Source of the DNA: Candidatus Gastranaerophilales bacterium
Lineage (GTDB): Bacteria; Cyanobacteriota; Vampirovibrionia; Gastranaerophilales; Gastranaerophilaceae
Reading direction: 5' to 3'
Assembly (NCBI GenBank): GCA_944325615.1
Contig: CALVAU010000132.1
Coordinates: 1-18,219, forward strand
DNA: 18,219 bases
The position numbers and the translations under genes were made by a program. Of the stretch, positions 7,494 to 14,507 are shown in pieces (position 1 is the stretch's first letter; every line of letters starts with the position of its first letter). The notes under the pieces were generated by a model that worked only from the letters and a program-made list of their open reading frames with translations, did not search any database and was not told the DNA's origin.

Positions 7494-8474
7494 ATGTTTA
7501 AATGCACAGAATGCAGTGAAGAATATAAAGTAAAACCGGATTACTGTAAATGCGGAAACGATGAATTTGTAGAAATTATAACTTCTGCAACCCCAGAAGA
7601 AATTTCAGAATTTACACATAAGACAAATTCTAAATTTGAATTTCCAATAAAAAAACTAATTCCGATAGGATATATTTTCTTATGCATTATCCTTGCAATT
7701 ATCCCATGGCTTTTTAAAAGCAATCAACATCCAATAAAGCCTGAAGAAAAAGTGGCAGAAAAAGTTTCTCAAAACATACCGGATATCGAAACACTTTGGC
7801 AGAACAGCGAAAATTCAGTACAAAACGAACCTAAAAAAAATATTCCAACCGAAGTTGAACCTAAAAAATCTGAAAAACCGCAAAATATTATAGATAATTT
7901 GATAAAAAAATCACCAGAGCAACAAAAACAAAAGAATATAGCAACACCTGCACCTAAAAAGATAGAGCCGCAAAAACCTAAAAGTACAACAGCTTTTACT
8001 CAACAAAAGCAGCAACCAAAACAAACTCCAAAACCTTCTAATACTCAAAAGCCTAAAAACAAGACTCAAAATTTACCAAAACCAACACAAACTACAACAA
8101 ATATAGTATCTCAGCCGACACAAAAAACTCAGACGGCACCAAAACCTCAGCCAAAACCCGAACCGCCAAAGATGAACGCTCAGGAATTTTTGGAATATAA
8201 AGGTCAAATAAGATCAGCTCTTTTATCAAAACTTGATATCACAGCAATTCAGGGAATCGGTGACTGTGCGGTTGAATTTTCCATTGACAATACTGGCAAA
8301 TTGATAAACAGGAATTTTATTTATAAATCTTCTAACAAAACTTTAAATGATGAAGTTTATCTAATGCTTATGCGACTTCCTTATTTCAAAACGCCGCCCG
8401 CAAATTACAGAGGTGAAAAAATTAAACTAAAATTCTACATAAATAACGGATACTACGAAATCACCTTTATTTAG
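7494..8474 (+). CDS. Zinc-ribbon, single-pass protein with TonB-like C-terminus (second copy)
   Basis: The 326-residue protein starts with a small cytoplasmic zinc ribbon (C4, C7, C18, C20: CTEC...CKC), then one membrane helix (56-74), then a Lys/Gln/Pro-rich linker (80-226). Its C-terminal domain (228-326) reads as TonB-like: helix EFLEYKGQIRSALLSKL, strand CAVEFSIDNTGKLINRNFI, helix LNDEVYLMLMRLPYF, strand IKLKFYI. This layout would put the ribbon inside the cell and the TonB-like tip near the outer membrane, so it could pass a cytoplasmic signal outward. GAGG five bases before the ATG gives a good ribosome binding site. It is the last gene of the operon. It shares the SPEQQK linker motif with the preceding gene, suggesting ancient duplication. 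Confidence 0.7.
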   Translation: MFKCTECSEEYKVKPDYCKCGNDEFVEIITSATPEEISEFTHKTNSKFEFPIKKLIPIGYIFLCIILAIIPWLFKSNQHPIKPEEKVAEKVSQNIPDIETLWQNSENSVQNEPKKNIPTEVEPKKSEKPQNIIDNLIKKSPEQQKQKNIATPAPKKIEPQKPKSTTAFTQQKQQPKQTPKPSNTQKPKNKTQNLPKPTQTTTNIVSQPTQKTQTAPKPQPKPEPPKMNAQEFLEYKGQIRSALLSKLDITAIQGIGDCAVEFSIDNTGKLINRNFIYKSSNKTLNDEVYLMLMRLPYFKTPPANYRGEKIKLKFYINNGYYEITFI

Positions 8475-8478
8475 GGAC

Positions 8479-8506
8479 TTTACAAATAAAATTTCTCATG
8501 TATCAT
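8479..8506 (+). promoter_or_regulatory. Candidate promoter just after the envelope operon
   Basis: TTTACA (8479-8484), a 16-base spacer, TATCAT (8501-8506). It begins five bases after the stop of the preceding gene and lies six bases before the ATG of a 19-codon ORF, the same geometry as the leaderless genes in this window. A short transcript from about 8513 would end at the terminator at 8607-8645. Confidence 0.4.
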
Positions 8507-8512
8507 AGACGT

Positions 8513-8572
8513 ATGATTATTTTTCAAATCCGACGTAGAATATTTGATTGTGAGGTTTTGTTGAAGAAATAA
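8513..8572 (+). CDS. Possible 19-residue microprotein
   Basis: A short frame encoding MIIFQIRRRIFDCEVLLKK. There is no ribosome binding site, but a promoter-like pair ends six bases before its ATG. It has a hydrophobic start, three arginines and a basic end, as in small membrane-associated peptides. It resembles the start of the second short ORF (8726-8809): both have F-[Q/N]-[I/L]-RRR near residues 3-9, and the underlying DNA shares CCGACG followed by AGAA. It may instead be non-coding, either part of a small RNA or the 3' UTR of the operon. Confidence 0.3.
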   Translation: MIIFQIRRRIFDCEVLLKK

Positions 8573-8606
8573 AACACCGAATATTTTATGCGGAAAAATA
8601 AGTTTC

Positions 8607-8645
8607 AAAAACAAGACCTTGAAAATTCTCAAGGTCTTGTTTTTT
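8607..8645 (+). terminator. Strong rho-independent terminator
   Basis: A 12-base-pair perfect stem, ACAAGACCTTGA (8611-8622) against TCAAGGTCTTGT (8629-8640), with a six-base loop, followed by a T run and preceded by AAAA that can extend the stem. It ends the four-gene envelope operon and any short transcript from 8513. Confidence 0.9.
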
Positions 8646-8725
8646 GTTAAAAAAACTTAAAAAAAATAAAAAATAAAGCAATAAAAATTTTTATGGTACT
8701 TAAAATGAAATGTGAAAGGAAAATT

Positions 8726-8809
8726 ATGAAATTTAACCTCCGACGAAGAACTATTACAAAAGCGAATGCCCCAATCGTGAGATTAATGAATTTAATATGG
8801 GGATTGTAG
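8726..8809 (+). CDS. Short ORF (27 residues) in the leader of the 8875 gene
   Basis: AAAGGA (8715-8720) lies five bases before ATG 8726, a better ribosome binding site than that of the following large gene. The peptide begins MKFNLRRRTITKANAPIVRL and ends in a hydrophobic Trp-containing stretch. The frame lies after the terminator and before a hairpin at 8819-8849 and the gene at 8875, as a leader peptide would. No known family is recognised. It may be a regulatory upstream ORF or a small basic membrane peptide. Confidence 0.4.
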   Translation: MKFNLRRRTITKANAPIVRLMNLIWGL

Positions 8810-8818
8810 TAGTTAGTG

Positions 8819-8849
8819 GTGTAAGCAGATAAAAAAAATCTGCCTGCAC
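8819..8849 (+). promoter_or_regulatory. Hairpin in the 5' leader of the 8875 gene
   Basis: GTG-TAA-GCAGAT pairs with ATCTGC-CTG-CAC around a loop of seven A: a six-pair and a three-pair stem separated by a 3x3 internal loop. It is followed on the plus strand by A, not T, so it is not a terminator in that direction. It stands 10 bases before the AAAGGA of the 8875 gene and 10 bases after the stop of the short ORF. Confidence 0.5.
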
Positions 8850-8874
8850 AAAAAAGTTAAAGGAATTTTTTTAC

Positions 8875-10305
8875 ATGATACCCAAAATAACAGCAAGTCA
8901 AATATATTCAACACTAGGCAACAGCAATTCTTTAGTTCCGCTGGCAATGAAAGATATCGTAAACAGCATTGGACTGACAGCAGGGTCTTATATTACAGGT
9001 GATGAGACAGAGGGAAGAGACAGATTTATAGATGAATTCGGAACCCAAGCTATATGGCTTTTCGGAATTCCTGCTTATAAAAAGATACTTGATTTATCTT
9101 TATTCAAAGCTATGGGATATGACCCGAAAGTTGATGTGAGAATTCTCAAAAACCAAGATATTTTTGAAAAAGCAAAACAATATGCTCCAAATAATGAAAT
9201 TAAAGCTTCCTTAGAAAAAATCGGAGAATCTGCAAAATCAATCAAGACCTTTAAAGGTCTTACATTTGGAAGATTTGTAGCATCAACATTTTTGACAATC
9301 CTTTCATACTATGGACTTACAAAATACAGACATAACGCAACAGAAAAACATATTAAAGAAAACTATCTAAAAAAACACAAAGAGGCTAAACTTGCAGAAG
9401 AAAAATCTCAAAAGTCAGGGAAAATTAATTATAGTCTGGCTTCTGCTTATATAAAACCATCAAAATCATTTAACGGAGTTCACAACTTAAAAAATGAAAA
9501 ACCTACGTTTACCGGTATTCAAGATTTTATGTTCAGCCCGACCAAAAACCTTATGATTGTAGATGGTTCAATTACCGCAGAAAGAATTTGTGAATCAAGA
9601 AATCCTCAGGATACACTCGGGTATGTAATTAAAGAGGGTAGTTTCTGGGCATTTATGTATTTCTTAGGCGAGAAAATTCAAAAACACTTTGAAAATACAA
9701 CAGAACAAAAGCACAATATGAACATCCAACTTGATGCCAGAGTAATCGAAAGTGAAGAATTAAGAAATGTACTTAAAGATAAAGAGCTCAAAACTACATT
9801 ACAAGCATTTTCAAACTTCAAAAAAGATGTTGATATATACGATTTTGTTGTAAATCCTATGAATAAAGATAATATAATTGTAAAAATGGCTAAAATGTCT
9901 GACATCATTTCAGTTACAGACAAAAAGAACCTGCTTTCAAGTGATGTTGATACAAGAGCTTTTATTGATTTAGACGAGATTAAGGGTATCAATGAAAAAC
10001 TCGGCAAATTATATGATCAATTCAACAGCTATAAAGACAAAGTAAAAACTTCTCAAAATAATAACAATGTAACATTAAAAACTGACGAAGAAATTTTATC
10101 AGACTTTATGAAGAGTTTGAGAAAATACAAAAGAAGCTCTGTACTAAAAAATATCGGCACATGTATTGCAGCTCTAGGTGTTGTAGCTCCCGGACTTATG
10201 GTAGCATTGAGATTTGCTGATAAAAAGAATAGAAAATTCCAAGTTCAAGAAGAAGTCGAGAAGAAACTTGAACAAGACCTAAAAAGCGGGAAGATTAAAG
10301 TCTAA
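8875..10305 (+). CDS. Membrane-associated protein of unknown function
   Basis: I do not recognise a named family for this 476-residue protein; the opening MIPKITASQIYSTLG and GRDRFIDEFGTQAIWLFGIP (48-67) recall uncharacterised proteins I associate with gut Melainabacteria. Hydrophobic segments lie at about 56-68, 131-150, 257-266 and 428-447; the second and last are the best membrane helices, each followed by a strongly basic and charged helix (150-180, 449-475). Residues 231-273 echo 38-73, so the protein may be an internal duplication. The middle (280-420) is hydrophilic and helical. Start ATG 8875 has AAAGGA 10 bases upstream, and a hairpin and a short ORF occupy the leader. It ends overlapping by four bases the stop of the convergent flavoprotein gene, with no terminator. 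Confidence 0.7.
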   Translation: MIPKITASQIYSTLGNSNSLVPLAMKDIVNSIGLTAGSYITGDETEGRDRFIDEFGTQAIWLFGIPAYKKILDLSLFKAMGYDPKVDVRILKNQDIFEKAKQYAPNNEIKASLEKIGESAKSIKTFKGLTFGRFVASTFLTILSYYGLTKYRHNATEKHIKENYLKKHKEAKLAEEKSQKSGKINYSLASAYIKPSKSFNGVHNLKNEKPTFTGIQDFMFSPTKNLMIVDGSITAERICESRNPQDTLGYVIKEGSFWAFMYFLGEKIQKHFENTTEQKHNMNIQLDARVIESEELRNVLKDKELKTTLQAFSNFKKDVDIYDFVVNPMNKDNIIVKMAKMSDIISVTDKKNLLSSDVDTRAFIDLDEIKGINEKLGKLYDQFNSYKDKVKTSQNNNNVTLKTDEEILSDFMKSLRKYKRSSVLKNIGTCIAALGVVAPGLMVALRFADKKNRKFQVQEEVEKKLEQDLKSGKIKV

Positions 10306-11465
10306 AGGCTATTAATAATACCGTTAGCCGCGATATATCCAGTTGACCAACAATTTTGTAAGTTAAATCCTCCGCAAAAGCCGTCAATATCCAAGACTTC
10401 TCCGCAGAAATATAAGTTTTTAATAATTTTTGATTCCATAGTTTTGGCGTTAACCTCATCAAGGTTTACGCCGCCTGAGGTAACCACTTCACCATCTTTT
10501 ACCGGAGCTGTTACCTCTATTTTGTATGCTCGCAAATATTCTAAAATCTCGTCCCTTAATTTTCCGTTTACCTGAGAAGCTTTCAAATCTTCATCTACAT
10601 TGATTTTAGATAAAATGTATTTTGCAAAAGATTTTGGTATAAAATCCGAAAGGATATTTTTTATAGATTTATGTGAATTGTTATTTAAAACTCCTTGTAA
10701 ATCAATATCCCCAACAAAGTCAAAGGTAATATTATAAGGAAAGTCTTCTCTTGCCATAACAGATGAAACTTTATATACCAAAGGCCCAGTAATCCCTTTA
10801 TGCGTGAACAAAATATCACCAGTAAGATTTTGTTTATTAAATATAGCCTTGACTGATTTTAGGGAAACTCCTGCTAAAGCTGAAAAATCTTCAACAGTTT
10901 TCAATGCCGTCAAAGCAGGTCGAGGCTCAATAATCGTATGTCCGATATTTTTTATAATCTCAAAAGCAGAATGTCCGCCAATTGCAAGAACAACTTTTTC
11001 AAAGAAGTAGGATCCTTTTTCCGTTTTTATATCAAATCCGCCATTACAAGTATTGAGTGATATCACTTTTTCATTCTGAGTTTTAACATCAGAAATCGCA
11101 CCTAACATACATCTTCTCACATCTTCTGCACTGTCAGATATAGGGAAAACTCTCATATCATCTTGAGTGTATGTTTTCACACCTATTTTTTCGAAAAACT
11201 CCAGCGTATCAGCTGTTGAAAACTTGAAAAATACAGAATATAAAAACTTTTCTCCTCTCGGGTAGTTTTGTGCAAGTTCTTTTATATCAAACTCAAAATG
11301 CGCAAGATTACAACGTCCGCCCCCTGTCGGCAGGAGAGATTTTAGAGGAGAATTTTTCTCAAAAACCGTTGGATAAATTCCGTTTTGTTTTAAAAAATAT
11401 GCACAGATACACCCGGCAGGTCCGCCACCAATTATTGCAATTTTAGATTTCGACGCGAGTACCAT
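10302..11465 (-). CDS. HI0933/YhiN (BaiN-like) family FAD-dependent flavoprotein
   Basis: The 387-residue protein, close to the family's usual 390-420, begins with a Rossmann dinucleotide-binding motif (IAIIGGGPAG, 9-18) followed by E36 for ribose binding. The family signature TGGGRCN lies at 47-53, and the second FAD-contact region FCGEVLDIDGFCGGFNLQ near the C-terminus. HITGPL-type sequence (HKGITGPLVYKVSS) is also typical. The family contains E. coli YhiN and clostridial BaiN; the physiological reaction of most members is unsettled, so only 'FAD-dependent oxidoreductase' is safe. I start at ATG 11465, overlapping the end of folK by 23 bases. The longer GTG 11498 frame adds a non-conserved hydrophobic tail. 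Probably co-transcribed with folK. Confidence 0.85.
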   Translation of the reverse strand: MVLASKSKIAIIGGGPAGCICAYFLKQNGIYPTVFEKNSPLKSLLPTGGGRCNLAHFEFDIKELAQNYPRGEKFLYSVFFKFSTADTLEFFEKIGVKTYTQDDMRVFPISDSAEDVRRCMLGAISDVKTQNEKVISLNTCNGGFDIKTEKGSYFFEKVVLAIGGHSAFEIIKNIGHTIIEPRPALTALKTVEDFSALAGVSLKSVKAIFNKQNLTGDILFTHKGITGPLVYKVSSVMAREDFPYNITFDFVGDIDLQGVLNNNSHKSIKNILSDFIPKSFAKYILSKINVDEDLKASQVNGKLRDEILEYLRAYKIEVTAPVKDGEVVTSGGVNLDEVNAKTMESKIIKNLYFCGEVLDIDGFCGGFNLQNCWSTGYIAANGIINSL

Positions 11466-11949
11466 ATAAAAATACCATTTCAGGATTTTCCAAATCACTG
11501 TGCAAATCAGTTATAGACTTGTGCAATACAGGATGAACAAAGTCCGGAATCAATTCTAGTAGTGGCACAAGAGTAAACGCTCTCAAATGTACGTATTTAT
11601 GCGGAATAGTAATTTCTTCATCCTGAATTATTTCATTGCCATAGAAAAGAATATCGATATCAATTGTGCGGTCTTCATAATTGCCTGATTTTGCAGGTGT
11701 TCGTCCTAATTGAGCTTCAATTCTTTTGCACTCAGCTAAAAGCTCTTTAGGTGAAAGTTTTGTCTTAATTTCCACGACTGCATTTACAAACCATGTATCA
11801 GAGGACATATTCCAAGGCTCGGTCTCATAAAATGCAGACGTTCTGATTATACTAACATTTTCACAAGCACCCAAAAGTCTTGTGGCTTGTTGAACGTAGC
11901 CAATTCTATCGCCTTTATTTGATCCTAAACTCAAATATACTATTGCCAT
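11443..11949 (-). CDS. folK: 2-amino-4-hydroxy-6-hydroxymethyldihydropteridine diphosphokinase
   Basis: FolK (HPPK) transfers pyrophosphate from ATP to 6-hydroxymethyl-7,8-dihydropterin in folate synthesis in the cytoplasm. The 168-residue length fits the family (about 160). Visible motifs are YLSLGSNKGDR at the N-terminus, FYETEPW with Phe/Tyr lining the pterin site, FVNAVVEIKT, the R-x-x-K/Y-x-x-R-T-I-D-I-D-I-L signature (EDRTIDIDILFYG) with its two magnesium-binding Asp, and IPHKYVHLRAFTLVPL. No folP or folB is adjacent; its partner here is a flavoprotein whose start overlaps its end. A consensus promoter ends six bases before ATG 11949, so the message is predicted to be leaderless, and no ribosome binding site is present. 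Confidence 0.95.
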   Translation of the reverse strand: MAIVYLSLGSNKGDRIGYVQQATRLLGACENVSIIRTSAFYETEPWNMSSDTWFVNAVVEIKTKLSPKELLAECKRIEAQLGRTPAKSGNYEDRTIDIDILFYGNEIIQDEEITIPHKYVHLRAFTLVPLLELIPDFVHPVLHKSITDLHSDLENPEMVFLYGTRVEI

Positions 11950-11955
11950 ACCAAT

Positions 11956-11984
11956 ATTTTATAGATTTTAAACTATAATGTCAA
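11956..11984 (-). promoter_or_regulatory. Promoter of folK
   Basis: Minus strand TTGACA (11979-11984, consensus), a 17-base spacer, TAAAAT (11956-11961). Six bases remain before the ATG at 11949, putting the expected transcription start on the A of ATG. Confidence 0.8.
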
Positions 11985-11999
11985 TAAAAACTTGAGGTT

Positions 12000-13097
12000 T
12001 TATTTAAGCTTTTTTATTGTATTTTCAATAGCTGCAACAACAGTCAAAATATCTCTTTCGGAAATATAACCTAATGTGCCAATTCTGAAAATCTTATCTT
12101 TCAAATCATTTTGACCGTTTGTGACAATGATATCATAATCGTCTTTCAAAATTTTTCTGATATCAGAAACTGAAACTCCATCAGGCGGATAAACTGAGGT
12201 AACTGCAAAACTTGCTTTATTATCATCTTCTACAAACAATTTCAGCCCTATTTCTCTTAAAGAATTTCTTAGCAGCATCGCATTTGACTTATGTCTTGCA
12301 AAAATATTTTCCAATCCTTCTTCTCGCAGCATTTTTAAAGTACGATGCAGCGCAACAATAAGATTTATTGCAGGAGTATAGGGAGTTGTATGCTGCGCAA
12401 GTGATTTTTTATAACTACTCCAGTTAAAATAGAATCCTGGATATTTACATTTTTTATGTACGTCAAAGGCTCTTTCATTAGCTGTCAAAAAAGCAAGCCC
12501 AGGCGGAATCATAAAACCTTTTTGAGAACCAGATACGAGTACATCAATCCCCCATTCATCAGGTCTTATATCCATAGCCCCAACACTAGTTACCCCATCT
12601 ACGACTGAAATTGCACCATGGGCTCGGATTATTTCACATAAAGCTTTTACATCATTTACAGCCCCCGTAGAAGTCTCAGACTGCGTCAGTGTAACTATTT
12701 TAATTTCTTTATTTATATCTTCATCTAATCTTTTCCTTAAGACATCAGGATCTATAGCCTCACCATAAGGCACTGTAATTCTTTCTGCTATTGCACCATG
12801 AGATTCAGCTATTTTTGCCCACCTTTCCCCGAAATTACCGATTACAAGAGATAAAACTTTATCTTCAGGATTTACTAAATTAGAAATAGCTGCCTCCATG
12901 GCACCTGTCCCGCTTGATGCAAAAATAAATACATCATTTTTAGTTTGGAAAAGCCATTTCAAATCTTCATTTACTTCATCAAATATTTTGGAAAATTCTG
13001 AACTTCTATGAGGAATTGGAGGTTTTGCCATCTCTAAAAGTACGCTCTCAGGTACTGGTGTTGGTCCCGGAATCATAAGTAAAGTTTTATCGTTCAT
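12000..13097 (-). CDS. Class V aminotransferase, alanine/serine-glyoxylate aminotransferase-like
   Basis: The 365-residue PLP enzyme of fold type I matches the alanine-glyoxylate/serine-pyruvate aminotransferase group, which in cyanobacteria includes the so-called 42-kDa soluble hydrogenase subunit. Motifs are the opening MIPGPTPVP, HRSSEF (30-35), SSGTGAMEAA (61-70) for phosphate binding, SETSTG (140-145), the PLP-nitrogen Asp167 in VVDGVTS, and the Schiff-base Lys193 in SGSQKG. It is expected to move amino groups between alanine, serine or similar donors and glyoxylate, pyruvate or another keto acid; substrate choice cannot be read here. A GGGGG ribosome binding site precedes ATG 13097. It stands alone: folK downstream has its own promoter, and waaA is divergent. 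Confidence 0.88.
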   Translation of the reverse strand: MNDKTLLMIPGPTPVPESVLLEMAKPPIPHRSSEFSKIFDEVNEDLKWLFQTKNDVFIFASSGTGAMEAAISNLVNPEDKVLSLVIGNFGERWAKIAESHGAIAERITVPYGEAIDPDVLRKRLDEDINKEIKIVTLTQSETSTGAVNDVKALCEIIRAHGAISVVDGVTSVGAMDIRPDEWGIDVLVSGSQKGFMIPPGLAFLTANERAFDVHKKCKYPGFYFNWSSYKKSLAQHTTPYTPAINLIVALHRTLKMLREEGLENIFARHKSNAMLLRNSLREIGLKLFVEDDNKASFAVTSVYPPDGVSVSDIRKILKDDYDIIVTNGQNDLKDKIFRIGTLGYISERDILTVVAAIENTIKKLK

Positions 13098-13123
13098 TAT
13101 TTCCCCCTTAGTTTTTCATAATA

Positions 13124-13152
13124 TTAACATGTTTTTTAATTTTGTGTATAAT
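13124..13152 (+). promoter_or_regulatory. Promoter of waaA
   Basis: TTAACA (13124-13129), exactly 17 bases, TATAAT (13147-13152). It ends nine bases before ATG 13162, so the leader is about two or three bases or none. An in-frame ATG at 13129 overlaps the -35 box and is unlikely to be used. Confidence 0.7.
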
Positions 13153-13161
13153 ATTAAAGAA

Positions 13162-14400
13162 ATGTTTATTTACGGAATTTTATCAACAATAATATTTTTA
13201 ACTCTTTTACCTTTTTATTATGTAGTAAGGGTTTGTCAAAAAAAATACCTATACGGCTGGAAAGAAAAACTTGGATTTTTAAAATCTCCTCAGCTCGGCG
13301 AAAAGGTAATTATGCTGCATGGGGTATCAGTTGGAGAAGTCATTGCACTTGAAAATCTTACTAAAAAGATAAAAGAGACTTTTCCTGATTATAAAATTGT
13401 AATCACTACAGGAACAAAGACAGGTCAGGATATCGCAAATAAAAAATATGCAGGAATTGCTGATTTTATTACATATTTTCCTTTCGATATTCCATTTGCT
13501 GTCAAATCATTTTTAAACAAAGTAAATCCCTCAGTTATATTAATTGCAGAAACTGAGCTTTGGCCTAATTTTGCATATTATGCTAAAAAGAAAAACATAC
13601 CTCTATTTATAATAAACGGACGCATAAGCGACAGCACTTTCAATGCTTATAAAAAAGTTAGATTTTTCTTCAGACATATATTATCAAATTATACAGGATT
13701 ATATACTCAAAGTATCGAGGACAGAAATAAACTTATTGCAATAGGTGCAGATCCGAGCAAAACGGAATTTATGGGGAACTTAAAATTCGACGTTAAAAAA
13801 CAGGATGTCTCAATTGAAATAGGGAAAGGCAGTAACAAGCTTATTATTGCAGGAAGCACCCACAAAGGGGAAGACGAAATCGTATTGGAAGCCTTTAAAA
13901 ATGTAAAAAAAGAAGTTCCTAATGCAAAACTTCTTTTAGCATCAAGACACTTAGACAGGGTGCCTGATATAGCTGAGCTTATAAAGAATTTCGGATTTAC
14001 TTTCGGGTACAGATCAAAAGGTGATACGTTTGAAAACAACGACATAATTCTTCTTGACACATTAGGCGAATTAAGTAAAATGTATTCAATATGTGATTTT
14101 GCATTTATCGGCGGAAGTTTCAACAACACCGGAGGTCATAACCCTCTTGAAGCTGCCGTATATAACAAACCAGTAATAACAGGGCCTTGCATCCACAATT
14201 TCAAAGATATTTATGGAATTTTGACTCATACAAATGCCGGAAAATTAGTAAAAACACCTAAAGAGCTCGAAAATCATATGCTGAAACTTTTGACAGATAC
14301 TGAATTTTATAACAGTGCGACTAATGACTGTATAAAAGTATTTGAAAGCCAAAAAGGTGCTCTTGACTTTGTGATAAATAAGTTAAAAAACATTTTATAA
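13162..14400 (+). CDS. waaA: 3-deoxy-D-manno-octulosonic acid (Kdo) transferase
   Basis: WaaA (KdtA, family GT30) adds Kdo from CMP-Kdo to lipid A precursor at the inner face of the inner membrane. The 412-residue length fits the family (E. coli 425). An N-terminal membrane anchor (4-24) is followed by GWKEKLGF (32-39), HGVSVGE with catalytic Glu59, ITTGTKTG (81-88), AETELWPN (129-136), INGRISDSTF, GSTHKGEDE (231-239) for nucleotide binding, and the signature GGSFNNTGGHNPLE (317-330). The start at 13162 matches where homologues begin; the frame is open back to ATG 13129, but that lies in the promoter. No other lipid A or Kdo genes are adjacent. Its presence is the best evidence for an LPS-bearing outer membrane. 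Confidence 0.95.
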   Translation: MFIYGILSTIIFLTLLPFYYVVRVCQKKYLYGWKEKLGFLKSPQLGEKVIMLHGVSVGEVIALENLTKKIKETFPDYKIVITTGTKTGQDIANKKYAGIADFITYFPFDIPFAVKSFLNKVNPSVILIAETELWPNFAYYAKKKNIPLFIINGRISDSTFNAYKKVRFFFRHILSNYTGLYTQSIEDRNKLIAIGADPSKTEFMGNLKFDVKKQDVSIEIGKGSNKLIIAGSTHKGEDEIVLEAFKNVKKEVPNAKLLLASRHLDRVPDIAELIKNFGFTFGYRSKGDTFENNDIILLDTLGELSKMYSICDFAFIGGSFNNTGGHNPLEAAVYNKPVITGPCIHNFKDIYGILTHTNAGKLVKTPKELENHMLKLLTDTEFYNSATNDCIKVFESQKGALDFVINKLKNIL

Positions 14401-14420
14401 AACGATATTTTCCGAAAACA

Positions 14421-14507
14421 TAATTTGACTATTATTGGATAATATTATAAAATCGAATTTATGGATGTTAATAACGCTGCTAAATTCAGAAGCTCTCTTA
14501 GAGATGT
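14421..14507 (+). repeat. 87-base perfect direct repeat, copy 1
   Basis: Identical to 15577-15663, base for base by eye. It covers the promoter, the whole 40-base upstream region and the first 47 bases of the coding sequence of each DUF3137-like gene. Outside it the upstream sequences differ. Confidence 0.95.
14425..14453 (+). promoter_or_regulatory. Promoter of the first DUF3137-like gene
   Basis: TTGACT (14425-14430), a 17-base spacer, TAAAAT (14448-14453). Seven bases separate it from ATG 14461, so a leaderless message is expected. Confidence 0.7.

Noticed and set aside
6800..8170. Lys/Gln/Pro-rich stretches as tandem DNA repeats
   Set aside because: The composition is low-complexity but no regular period is visible in the DNA; it fits periplasm-spanning linkers.
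3635..8474. A conventional type IV secretion or conjugation locus
   Set aside because: Only a VirB10-like domain is present; no ATPase, relaxase, VirB6/B7/B8/B9 or pilin gene is in the window.
8825..8849. Hairpin before the 8875 gene as a terminator
   Set aside because: It is followed by A on the plus strand, and on the minus strand the T run precedes the stem, so neither direction fits.
13707..14129. 140-codon minus-strand frame within waaA
   Set aside because: It is a shadow of waaA, whose GT30 motifs run throughout on the plus strand.
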